This document shows, piece by piece, positions 13,807 to 21,869 of a DNA stretch of 64,000 nucleotides; within the stretch, counting starts at the first letter, position 1; every line of letters starts with the position of its first letter. Under the pieces are notes generated by a model. That model was given only the letters and a program-made list of their open reading frames with translations, did no database searches and was not told where the DNA came from. Position numbers and translations under genes: made by a program. This DNA is from Cloacimonetes bacterium UBA5835 (lineage in GTDB: Bacteria > Cloacimonadota > Cloacimonadia > Cloacimonadales > Cloacimonadaceae): positions 62,001 to 126,000 of the forward strand of contig DJGX01000001.1 of assembly GCA_002432865.1 (NCBI GenBank), written 5' to 3'.

Positions 13807-15808
13807 ACATACTTTAGTAATCTTCCGAAAAGAGTTAATGGAAGTTTTGCGGGATAAAAGGACTATTTTTACTACTTTCATTCTTCCCATTATATTATAT
13901 CCACTTATAATTGTTGGTTTTAATTCAGTTATGATGCGTCAGACTAAAGTGTTAGAAGAAAGGGGAGCTACCATTGCTGTCCAGGATAGTGTAGATAATG
14001 AAATTTCGCATCGCTTGATTCAGGGTTTAGTCCGCATCAAGAATTACACTTTTCTCCCTTATAACGAAAGCACAAAACAGCATTATGCAGAAAAAGATAT
14101 TCAATGTATAGTTACTATTCGAGATTCTTTAGGCAGCGAGGGAACCCAGTTTTTTAAAATATATATAACATACGATAAATCTAAAGATCAAAGTAGAATA
14201 GTATATGAAAAGCTTTCTAAACAGCTTTCCAAAGTAGAAAAAGAGCTGCAACAGGAGCGTTTACAGATTTCTGGATTAAGCCCGGATTTTTTGAATTTAG
14301 TAGATATTAGAGAACGAGATACTTCCAGCGCTCAGAAGAAAATGGGGATGTTTTTGGGGATGTTTTTACCCTATATAGTTATTATGATGTTATTTGCAGG
14401 TGCTTCAATTGTCGCAGCGGATTTGGTTGCTGGCGAAAAAGAAAGGAAAACCTTGGAGACTTTACTTGTTTCTTCTGTTGGAAGGACAGAGATTGTTATG
14501 GGTAAATATCTCACTATCATAACTTTGGCTATGCTTAATATGATTGTAAATCTTTTCAGCATCAGTTTTTCCTTACAGTTTATGCTGGCAAATCAGAGTA
14601 AAGAAATGTCAGGTGTAACTTTGCCCATTAATGCAATGTTGATTTTACTTATTGCAATGATTCCTTTAGCAACTCTATTTGCTGCTTTGCTTGTTTCCAT
14701 TTCTACTTTCAGCCGTAATATCAAAGAAGCAAGAAGTTACGAACAACCATTATTAATGATAGCAATGCTGATGGGGATGGTCAGTTTTATTCCTACTATA
14801 GAAATTTCCAATCTGCTGGCTATAGTTCCTGTTGTTAATATAGCTTTACTATTCAAAGCGGTTTTGATTAATGAATATACTCTGTCGCATATCTTAATTA
14901 CCATAATAAGCACTTTAGTTTTAGATCTAATTGCCATTCTGATCACTGTAAAGCTGTTTAAAACAGAATCAGTTCTTTTCCGTACTGAAGAAGAAAGTGG
15001 AGGTATAAAAGTTCTGAAAAAGAAACCCAAATATGCCTTAACTCCATACAACGGTATAGTTTATTTTACAATAGCTTTAATTTTATTATACTATTTAGGT
15101 GGATATTGGCAAACTAAAGACCTGTATAATGGACTAATCCAAACTGAGCTCATTATTATTGCTCTTCCCGTTTTTATAGTTTTGAAGCTATTAAAGCTGA
15201 AACCGAAAGAAATCTTAAGATTTAAAACTCCCAAACCAGCTGGTCTTATCCTTGTTCCTTTTATAGCTATATCTGCTTCGATAATTGTATCTATCATGTC
15301 ACAGCTAATAAATACGATTTTTCCTTATCCGGAAAAATACACAGAGGCACTTACTCAGCTTTTTAATATGAATGAAGCTCCCTGGAAAGTCTTTTTGGCA
15401 ATAGCTTTGTTGCCTGGAATTTGTGAAGAACTTTTATTCCGAGGATTTTTAATTCGTTTTTTTGAAAAATACGGTTTACAATGGGCAGTAATTATCAGTG
15501 CAATTCTATTTGCTGCTTTCCATCTTGATCCTTTTCGTTTTGTTCCGGTTTTACTTTTGGGTTTTTTATTAGGATATTTGGCTTTGCGTTCGGGTTCAGT
15601 TTATACCAGTATGTTATCGCATATAATAAATAATGGATTAGCTTTTATACTGGTTACATATAGCAATTCTAGTTGGGTTAAATTCTTAGTATCGGAGGGG
15701 GATAATATACACTATTGGTTATTTATACCGGCTTTAGTTGTTTTTGTTATCTCTCTTTATGCTTTTCATAAAGTTACTGCCCAAGGAGAAGAAGTATGTG
15801 TGGAATAG
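13796..15808 (+). CDS. ABC-2 permease fused to a CPBP intramembrane protease
   Basis: This 670-residue protein joins two parts. Residues 1-420 are a NatB-like ABC-2 permease: one N-terminal helix, an extracytoplasmic domain (about 45-180), then a bundle with 'AADLVAGEKERKTLETLLVS'. From about 420 comes a CPBP/Abi metalloprotease-like membrane domain. It has Glu544-Glu545-x-x-x-Arg549 ('EELLFR'), FxxxH with His576, and HxxxN with His609 and Asn613. All four CPBP motifs are intact. This fusion is known in other bacterial phyla. It probably couples export to cleavage or protection in the membrane. The gene overlaps natA-like by 11 nt and glmS by 13 nt. Confidence 0.88.
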   Translation: MNFKHTLVIFRKELMEVLRDKRTIFTTFILPIILYPLIIVGFNSVMMRQTKVLEERGATIAVQDSVDNEISHRLIQGLVRIKNYTFLPYNESTKQHYAEKDIQCIVTIRDSLGSEGTQFFKIYITYDKSKDQSRIVYEKLSKQLSKVEKELQQERLQISGLSPDFLNLVDIRERDTSSAQKKMGMFLGMFLPYIVIMMLFAGASIVAADLVAGEKERKTLETLLVSSVGRTEIVMGKYLTIITLAMLNMIVNLFSISFSLQFMLANQSKEMSGVTLPINAMLILLIAMIPLATLFAALLVSISTFSRNIKEARSYEQPLLMIAMLMGMVSFIPTIEISNLLAIVPVVNIALLFKAVLINEYTLSHILITIISTLVLDLIAILITVKLFKTESVLFRTEEESGGIKVLKKKPKYALTPYNGIVYFTIALILLYYLGGYWQTKDLYNGLIQTELIIIALPVFIVLKLLKLKPKEILRFKTPKPAGLILVPFIAISASIIVSIMSQLINTIFPYPEKYTEALTQLFNMNEAPWKVFLAIALLPGICEELLFRGFLIRFFEKYGLQWAVIISAILFAAFHLDPFRFVPVLLLGFLLGYLALRSGSVYTSMLSHIINNGLAFILVTYSNSSWVKFLVSEGDNIHYWLFIPALVVFVISLYAFHKVTAQGEEVCVE

Positions 15809-17631
15809 TTGGTTATATTGGCTATCGTAATGCTTTACCTATTGTTGTAGAAGCAATTAAGCGGTTAGAATACAGAGGTTATGATAGTTCTGGTTGTGCT
15901 CTTATTCATAAAGATGAATTGCAAGTATATAAAAGGCAAGGGAAAATTATCGAATTGGAACGCTGTTTGCCAGAACCAAATAAATGTAGTGGAAATATTG
16001 CTATAGCACATACTCGTTGGGCAACCCATGGAGAACCAAATGAAGTTAATGCTCATCCTCATTTGGATTGTAAAGGGGAAATTGCCATTGTCCATAATGG
16101 CATAATAGAGAACTATAAAATATTAAAAGATAGATTATTGGAACTGGGGCATACTTTTATAAGCGAAACAGATACAGAAGTTATTGTTCATCTAATAGAA
16201 CAGTATTTAGTTAGCGAACCAACTCTTGAAGATGCTGTTTGTGAGGCAATGAAAAGAGTAGAAGGCACTTATGGATTGGTTGTCATATCTATAAAAGAAC
16301 CGGATAAATTAATTGCAGTGCGTAAAGGTAGTCCGCTCATTATTGGGATTGGTGAAAATGAACATTTTATTACCAGCGATGTGAATGCTATCATAATTCA
16401 TACAAAACGAGTTATCTATTTACAAGATGGTGAATTATGTATTGTAAAAAAAGATAATTTTGAGATTACTACTTTGGATAAACGCAGCGTAAAACCAGAA
16501 ATTTCAGTAGTGGATTGGGATATTTCTGCTATAGAAAAAGGCGAATACAAACACTTTATGTTGAAAGAGATTTTCGAACAACCCATCACTATAGAAAATG
16601 CTTTTCGAGGTAGGATAAATCAACAACTTGGAACTGCACGCTTAGGGGGATTGCATATTCCTAGCTTTGAATTGAAAAAAGTTAAACAAGTTCATTTAGT
16701 TGCCTGTGGAACTTCTTTTTATGCAGGATTAATCGGTAAATACATAATTGAAGATCTTGCCCGTATTCCTGTTTTTGCAGAATATGCTTCTGAATATCGT
16801 TATCGGAATCCAATTATTCCAGAAGATACTTTAGTATTTGTAATTAGCCAATCAGGGGAAACTGCAGATACTTTAGCAGCATTAAGAGAAGCTAAAGCTA
16901 AAGGAGCCAGAGTTTTAGGCATAACAAATGTTGTTGGTAGTACCATTGCCAGAGAAAGCGATGGGGGCACTTATATCCATGCCGGAAGTGAAATTGGAGT
17001 AGCCAGTACCAAGGCATTTACTTCTCAAGTTACTATTATGACCTTGCTAGCAATCCTTTTAGGAAGATTGAATCATCTATCTCCAATCCAAGGGATGGAA
17101 TATATTAAGGAGTTGGAAAATATCCCAGCCAAGGTAGAAAAAATCCTTGCTCAAAACGAATATATCAGAAATATTGCAGCTACTATTAAGGATTGTACTA
17201 ATGCACTTTATTTGGGTAGAGGAATAAATTATCCCGTTGCTTTGGAAGGAGCTTTAAAATTAAAAGAAATCTCCTATATCCATTCTGAAGGATATCCAGC
17301 TGCTGAAATGAAACATGGTCCTATAGCTTTAATAGATGAAAATATGCCTGTGATCGCAATTGCTACAAAAGATCCGCTCTATGATAAAATATACTCTAAT
17401 TTACAAGAAGTTCGAGCCCGCAAAGGACGCTTGATAACTATCGCTACCGAAGGAGATACAGAGCTTGCTAAAATATCGGAAAATGTTATCTATATACCCG
17501 ATACTTTAACTAATCTACAACCACTTTTAACCGTTATTCCTCTGCAATTGCTTGCCTACAATGTAGCAGACCTGAAAAATTTGGATGTGGATCAACCGAG
17601 AAATCTGGCAAAAAGTGTTACGGTAGAATAA
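15796..17631 (+). CDS. glmS: Glutamine-fructose-6-phosphate aminotransferase (isomerizing)
   Basis: This 611-residue enzyme makes glucosamine-6-phosphate from fructose-6-phosphate and glutamine, the first step toward UDP-GlcNAc. It begins MCGIVGY, giving the Cys1 nucleophile after Met removal. It has the glutaminase core ('RGYDSSG', 'HTRWATHG', 'HNGIIEN'), two SIS sugar-isomerase domains ('ACGTSFYAG', 'SQSGETADTLAALREAK'), and the C-terminal 'DQPRNLAKSVTVE'. The length is standard. The start lies inside the end of the permease/protease gene (13-nt overlap), with AAGGAG upstream. No glmS ribozyme is present. Confidence 0.97.
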   Translation: MCGIVGYIGYRNALPIVVEAIKRLEYRGYDSSGCALIHKDELQVYKRQGKIIELERCLPEPNKCSGNIAIAHTRWATHGEPNEVNAHPHLDCKGEIAIVHNGIIENYKILKDRLLELGHTFISETDTEVIVHLIEQYLVSEPTLEDAVCEAMKRVEGTYGLVVISIKEPDKLIAVRKGSPLIIGIGENEHFITSDVNAIIIHTKRVIYLQDGELCIVKKDNFEITTLDKRSVKPEISVVDWDISAIEKGEYKHFMLKEIFEQPITIENAFRGRINQQLGTARLGGLHIPSFELKKVKQVHLVACGTSFYAGLIGKYIIEDLARIPVFAEYASEYRYRNPIIPEDTLVFVISQSGETADTLAALREAKAKGARVLGITNVVGSTIARESDGGTYIHAGSEIGVASTKAFTSQVTIMTLLAILLGRLNHLSPIQGMEYIKELENIPAKVEKILAQNEYIRNIAATIKDCTNALYLGRGINYPVALEGALKLKEISYIHSEGYPAAEMKHGPIALIDENMPVIAIATKDPLYDKIYSNLQEVRARKGRLITIATEGDTELAKISENVIYIPDTLTNLQPLLTVIPLQLLAYNVADLKNLDVDQPRNLAKSVTVE

Positions 17632-18171
17632 AATCTGAAGATATATTACCGGACAGAAATATCCTATATCCCTGGTATGATATTATCTCTACTTTTCAGT
17701 ATTTTCGATGCTAGATACAGAATCAATTTATTTAGGACGCCTCAAGTCCACCTTTTTTAGGACACTTCAACAACCCATACTCCTCTCCTCCTCCTCTCCT
17801 CTTCAACCCATAGTTAAGGATGAGTGAAGATTGGGTGGATGAGGAGTTACTTCTGGTTAACTTGCAAGAGAAAGTAAGGTTTAGCTTAAGATAATCTTTA
17901 TATGTTAAGAATGTTGCCCAATAAAACATCATTAGCTTGGAGTTAAATTATAAAATCCAGGTCACTTTTTCTTAACAAGAATTTACAATACGCTGTACCA
18001 ATTGCCATAAATGCTATATTTTACTTCATAAACCTCAACTTGAAAATTGTGAAATCAGTTAATGATGATTATAGTTTTGGAAGTAAGGATACATTAAAAC
18101 AAGCATCCGCCCAATTGAAATTAAAAAGGAGCGGTGGTTATAGTATTTCTTTATTAATGGCATTCACAACA
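17632..18171. other. Non-coding gap after glmS
   Basis: About 540 bp lie between glmS and the terminator of the convergent minus-strand genes. An open frame on the minus strand (17732-17932) has no ribosome site and a low-complexity composition, so I do not call it. The region holds the TTTAGGAC repeats (17731-17769) and a pyrimidine-rich CTCCTC tract (about 17780-17805). Confidence 0.5.
17731..17769 (+). repeat. TTTAGGACgCcTCA repeat pair
   Basis: TTTAGGACGCCTCA at 17731-17744 is followed 25 bp later by TTTAGGACACTTCA (17756-17769). The first 14-mer recurs exactly at 50924-50937 in another non-coding island. Confidence 0.55.
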
Positions 18172-18203
18172 CAAAAAACCCGGTTCTCTAAAAAACCGGG
18201 TTT
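18172..18203 (-). terminator. Rho-independent terminator after the small anchored-protein gene
   Basis: AAACCCGGTT (18176-18185) and AACCGGGTTT (18194-18203) form a perfect 10-bp stem with an 8-nt loop. On the minus strand it is followed by a run of T (the complement of 18173-18178). It lies 24 bp beyond the stop codon of the minus-strand gene. Confidence 0.85.
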
Positions 18204-18226
18204 ATAGTTTGTAAAAGTTAGTTTTC

Positions 18227-18595
18227 TTATTCTTTTTCTTCAGGTTCTTCTTCGGTTGCAGTTTCTTCAGTTTCTTCCATTTTGGGCATAATAGTAATAT
18301 CCACAGAGCACTTGGCAATTTCGGGATAGAAATCATCGATATATTCACGGATAGTATTATCGATGTCGGTATGTTTATCTAAAATTTCCTGGCTGAAGAA
18401 AGCTCTGATTCTTACCGAATTGAGAGTGTTGTTAACATTAACTTCTGGCATTTCGCCATAGACATTATTCAAAAATTCAGGCAGGGATTTGGCAAGTTTG
18501 GCAGTGCCGCTAATTTTTTTGTATGCCTTGAAACCAAAATGAGCAGCAGCTACGGTTCCACCTAATAAAAGGAGCTTTTTAAAAATCTTTTTCAT
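18227..18595 (-). CDS. Small membrane-anchored protein with acidic tail, function unknown
   Basis: I prefer ATG 18595 (122 residues). The alternative GTG at 18604 overlaps the GAGG ribosome site that serves this ATG. The N-terminus is 'MKKIFKKLLLLGGTVAAAHFG', a basic then hydrophobic segment that could be a membrane anchor. The middle (about 25-100) has a mixed alpha/beta pattern. The last 15 residues are almost all Glu and Thr. I do not recognise a family. It lies 23 nt downstream of the OB-fold gene on the same strand and is followed by a strong terminator. Confidence 0.7.
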   Translation of the reverse strand: MKKIFKKLLLLGGTVAAAHFGFKAYKKISGTAKLAKSLPEFLNNVYGEMPEVNVNNTLNSVRIRAFFSQEILDKHTDIDNTIREYIDDFYPEIAKCSVDITIMPKMEETEETATEEEPEEKE

Positions 18596-18618
18596 TATTG
18601 ACACCTCTTCTTCTTATT

Positions 18619-19335
18619 TTATCTGTAAATGGATTTGATTCTTCCCCAAGAACGGTTCTGGATGAAAGTCGGCTGCAGTATATTATAGTCCGCAGGGGTA
18701 ATAGGACCAAGGGCAAACTGGCTGAATCCATAAACAACAATTCCTGTTAAAGAAGCATATTGAGCATTGGTTGACATTTTGCTGTTTCGCTGAGAATTAA
18801 ATAAATTGCAAAGAACAAAACAGGTTCCGCTGCCATCGGTAACCATTAAGCTGTTTTTGGAGCTTTTATTTGCCATAGTAGATACATTTAAAAAACGAAT
18901 ATATACACTCTCGTATGCTTCTGCCTCCTCGGGATGAGCTAATTGACCAGTAGTTAGAAGAACGGGCTGAGGAAGAGGATTATTAGTACTGAGCACTCTG
19001 TTTTGAGAGATATTCTGGAGACAGGTCATCCCGTAATATTCAGAAACAGTGCCAGTAGTTTTAACATAATCACCCCGTTGAACTTTAGCATTTCTATCCA
19101 GAATTAATATCCCTCTCCAGGGACCATTTAGTTTTTCACTAATAAAAAAACCGCCTTCTCGATAATCAGTAGCAGTAACAATTCCTTCTAAAGTAACATC
19201 TTTACCCATATATGGAGATGGAAAAGTTCCATCGCTTCCTCTTGAAGAAGTGAACTGAACTTCATATATAGAAATGGCTTCTACCTGACAAACAGCGCAA
19301 GCCAGAATACTGATTAGGATTAATATTCTCTTCAT
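18619..19335 (-). CDS. Secreted stand-alone OB-fold protein (nuclease-associated OB domain)
   Basis: This 238-residue protein has a signal peptide (cleavage near 'CQVEA'). Its mature part begins 'SIYEVQFTSS' and runs through 'GKDVTLEGIVTA', 'GGFFISE', 'GILILD' and 'GDYVKTTGTVSEYYGMTCL'. This is the pattern of the OB-fold domain found before extracellular endonuclease or phosphodiesterase domains (YhcR type). No nuclease domain follows, and there is no C-terminal sorting domain. It may bind nucleic acid or another ligand in the periplasm or outside the cell. A good promoter lies just upstream. Confidence 0.65.
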   Translation of the reverse strand: MKRILILISILACAVCQVEAISIYEVQFTSSRGSDGTFPSPYMGKDVTLEGIVTATDYREGGFFISEKLNGPWRGILILDRNAKVQRGDYVKTTGTVSEYYGMTCLQNISQNRVLSTNNPLPQPVLLTTGQLAHPEEAEAYESVYIRFLNVSTMANKSSKNSLMVTDGSGTCFVLCNLFNSQRNSKMSTNAQYASLTGIVVYGFSQFALGPITPADYNILQPTFIQNRSWGRIKSIYR

Positions 19336-19353
19336 CTATACCTCTATAATTAC

Positions 19354-19381
19354 ATAATAAAGCATTCCACTATCCTGTCAA
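19354..19381 (-). promoter_or_regulatory. Sigma-70-type promoter for the OB-fold gene
   Basis: On the minus strand, TTGACA (19381-19376) and TATTAT (19359-19354) are separated by 16 nt. Transcription would start about 10 nt before the ATG region at 19335, giving a short leader. Confidence 0.5.
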
Positions 19382-19598
19382 GTAAAATCGTAGGCTTAAC
19401 AATGGGGAAAAGGTAAAAAAGTTAAATCAGGTTTTCATATCGTTATATCTTTCATTTCACAAGGGACTTACGCTTACCTCGTCCATAATTGTTCAAGGAT
19501 TCTTATGTGATAACAGGTTCAATTTGGCAAATTCAACAGAGAAAAAAAGTAACTCAAATTCTGCTAACGATTCTTATTAACTATCATCATCGAAATAA

Positions 19599-21584
19599 TT
19601 AGTATAAGACTAGTAATTTAAAATTACGAGTAAATTCACCGAATTTTACTGAGCCAATATAAATACCCTTAGATAAAGGTCTATTATTATTATCAACAAG
19701 CGAGAGAGGAACTTCTAATTTACCTGTATCTATAATTGGCAGTATTTCTGTTCTTAGCTTTTGTCCCTTGAGGTTGTATAGACAAAATCTCCCCGAACAT
19801 TTTATAGTTGCTTCCAGATATAAGGTTATTTTATCTTTTGCTGGATTAGGGTAAAAAGACATATGAACTTGAGGTATATTTTCTGAACTATCAAAAATAG
19901 CAAGGGGAGTTCTGCGTAAAATAATTCCATCATACGCGGGTATAGATACAGAAGTGCATATTTGACCATTGTTTACAATATGATCCTGACTACCATTAAG
20001 ATGATACCAAGGATGGGTTAATTCTGCAGTAAGAGTTATGCTATACGGATTACATATTACCAATCCATTTTCAAATTCTCTCATAAGTAATTCTTCCTCC
20101 ATTAAGCGTAAACCTATGTCATCAAAATATACAATTCCGGGTTCATTACCAAGATTAAAGGAAAAGCGAAGTTGATCAGGATTTAAGCTTGTGTTTTGAG
20201 AGGTAACAGAGAAAATATAATCAGTCCAATCAGTATTTAATTCAATTGGAATACTATGAGGAATAACCCATTCCCAGTTGGCAAGATGTTTTTGGATAAC
20301 AAAATTGATTGTTCTGGGCTGAGCAGATTTTGCTTTGAAAGTAACCAGATATCTATTACCGTATTGAAAATCCATATTGGGATTATTATATTGCATAAAT
20401 TGAGCGCTGTAATCATTTCCATCCGCATAGGTGACATTACATATTGCAAATGAATTATTATTTTCAAATCCATTTTGTAAATATCCTGTAGTGGGTGATA
20501 CAAATGCCAATTCCCAACCCGCTAAATTAGAATTCATTTCACCATTAATCAACAAATTCGGCTGGTCTGAAATTTGGGGATTTACAAAACCTTCTAATGG
20601 CTCGCCTAAATCACTATCATATTCATCAAACCACCATGTATCAGAATGATCAGAAGGGCCAAGATCAATTGCATAATAAGCAGAACCCATCAATGCCGTT
20701 GTAAGAGTAAAGCGAAAATGAGAAATATCAGCAAGAAACCCATTTGGTTCCATAGCCTGAATGATATTCATTACTGGCGGGACGAATGTATCTTCTATGT
20801 TATTATACATATTCATAAATGTTGACCAGTCGTAACCAAATTCAAAATTAGGATTATTATAGTCCCAGCCCTCAAACATAACTCCATTAAGATATTGTCC
20901 ATATTCATAACCTCCATTTCCGATTAGAATCTTAGTGGGATTTTGAATTCTAAATTGATTTAACATTGCTTCCATTCCCAATATCCACTGACTATCAAGC
21001 CAATCCCTGTTATCAACTATCCCGTCATTATTACAATCAATATTGGCAATCTCGTAGGGGACAATAGACCAGCAATTGTCTATAAAAAAACCATCCCAAA
21101 GGGGGTTATTAAGAACATTGTTATTAATAAAATCTGCAAAATGTTCTATCCAGGTAAATCCATTTACTTCAGGACAAAAAGGAGTACAATTTAACATCCA
21201 GGTTCCTTGCCAAAAAGAAGTATGTTCTCCTGTTGCCGTCCTTAACCACCATTCATCTTGAATTGAGTTTCTTAAGGAATAGCGAAGGGGCTGATAAATT
21301 GGATTGGGAATATTTGTACTAATTTCTTGGCAGGTCATATAAGCCAGCAGTTTTACATTGGGGTTTAGTTGCCTTATACTTAGTAAAGCGGTAGGATTGA
21401 TTTCACTCATTTCCATATCCAGAATTACTAAATCATATTTTGAAAGTGCGGATACTAGTTGACTGTTCTGGTCACTCATAAAAGAATCAAGGTAATAACA
21501 GGATAATTTGGGATAATTACCCATAATATAAACTGGGCATAATAGAAGTACTAAAAGCGAAATGTTCATAAAAAATTTCCACAT
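19599..21584 (-). CDS. Secreted glycosidase-like protein with carbohydrate-binding and sorting domains
   Basis: This 661-residue protein has a signal peptide (about 1-22). Residues 25-340 look like a putative TIM-barrel glycosidase of the GHL15 kind ('YDLVILDMEM', 'PNVKLLAYMT', 'DGFFIDNCW', 'GGYEYG', 'GVMFEGWD'). Acidic residues at strand ends are plausible catalysts. About 345-495 is a CBM4/9-like jelly roll ('NLLINGEMNSNLAGWELA', 'YFDDIGLRL'). The end (about 570-661) is a Por-type domain ('YPNPAKDKI', 'YNLKGQKL'). It is therefore probably exported to act on extracellular polysaccharide. GAGGG lies just upstream of the ATG. The substrate is unknown. Confidence 0.7.
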   Translation of the reverse strand: MWKFFMNISLLVLLLCPVYIMGNYPKLSCYYLDSFMSDQNSQLVSALSKYDLVILDMEMSEINPTALLSIRQLNPNVKLLAYMTCQEISTNIPNPIYQPLRYSLRNSIQDEWWLRTATGEHTSFWQGTWMLNCTPFCPEVNGFTWIEHFADFINNNVLNNPLWDGFFIDNCWSIVPYEIANIDCNNDGIVDNRDWLDSQWILGMEAMLNQFRIQNPTKILIGNGGYEYGQYLNGVMFEGWDYNNPNFEFGYDWSTFMNMYNNIEDTFVPPVMNIIQAMEPNGFLADISHFRFTLTTALMGSAYYAIDLGPSDHSDTWWFDEYDSDLGEPLEGFVNPQISDQPNLLINGEMNSNLAGWELAFVSPTTGYLQNGFENNNSFAICNVTYADGNDYSAQFMQYNNPNMDFQYGNRYLVTFKAKSAQPRTINFVIQKHLANWEWVIPHSIPIELNTDWTDYIFSVTSQNTSLNPDQLRFSFNLGNEPGIVYFDDIGLRLMEEELLMREFENGLVICNPYSITLTAELTHPWYHLNGSQDHIVNNGQICTSVSIPAYDGIILRRTPLAIFDSSENIPQVHMSFYPNPAKDKITLYLEATIKCSGRFCLYNLKGQKLRTEILPIIDTGKLEVPLSLVDNNNRPLSKGIYIGSVKFGEFTRNFKLLVLY

Positions 21585-21869
21585 ATTTCCCTCTCTTTTT
21601 TTTACCTGTGTTCATAAAATAATTATAATCGATTATGGAGAAAAAGCAAATAGAGTAAATTGATAGGGATTCGATTATAATTAATACTCACTGTTAATAA
21701 ACGAAGTAAGGAAACGAAAAAATTATTTCGTTACTGATCACTCATAACATATAATCCTCTTACTGGATATATGTCTCTATTATACATTTTCATTCTGAAA
21801 CAGTCGTCTTTTTTTTTCATTTGACAGCCAGCCAAATGAGAAAAGACTTGCCCTAAAATGAGGTGAAAT

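Noticed and set aside
15731..15795. Possible glmS ribozyme upstream of glmS
   Set aside because: The space is occupied by the coding sequence of the upstream permease/protease gene and overlaps the glmS start; no ribozyme core is seen.
17732..17932. Open frame of 66 codons on the minus strand after glmS
   Set aside because: No ribosome site, low-complexity Gly/Arg/Ser stretch produced by the pyrimidine-rich tract, and it runs through the TTTAGGAC repeats.
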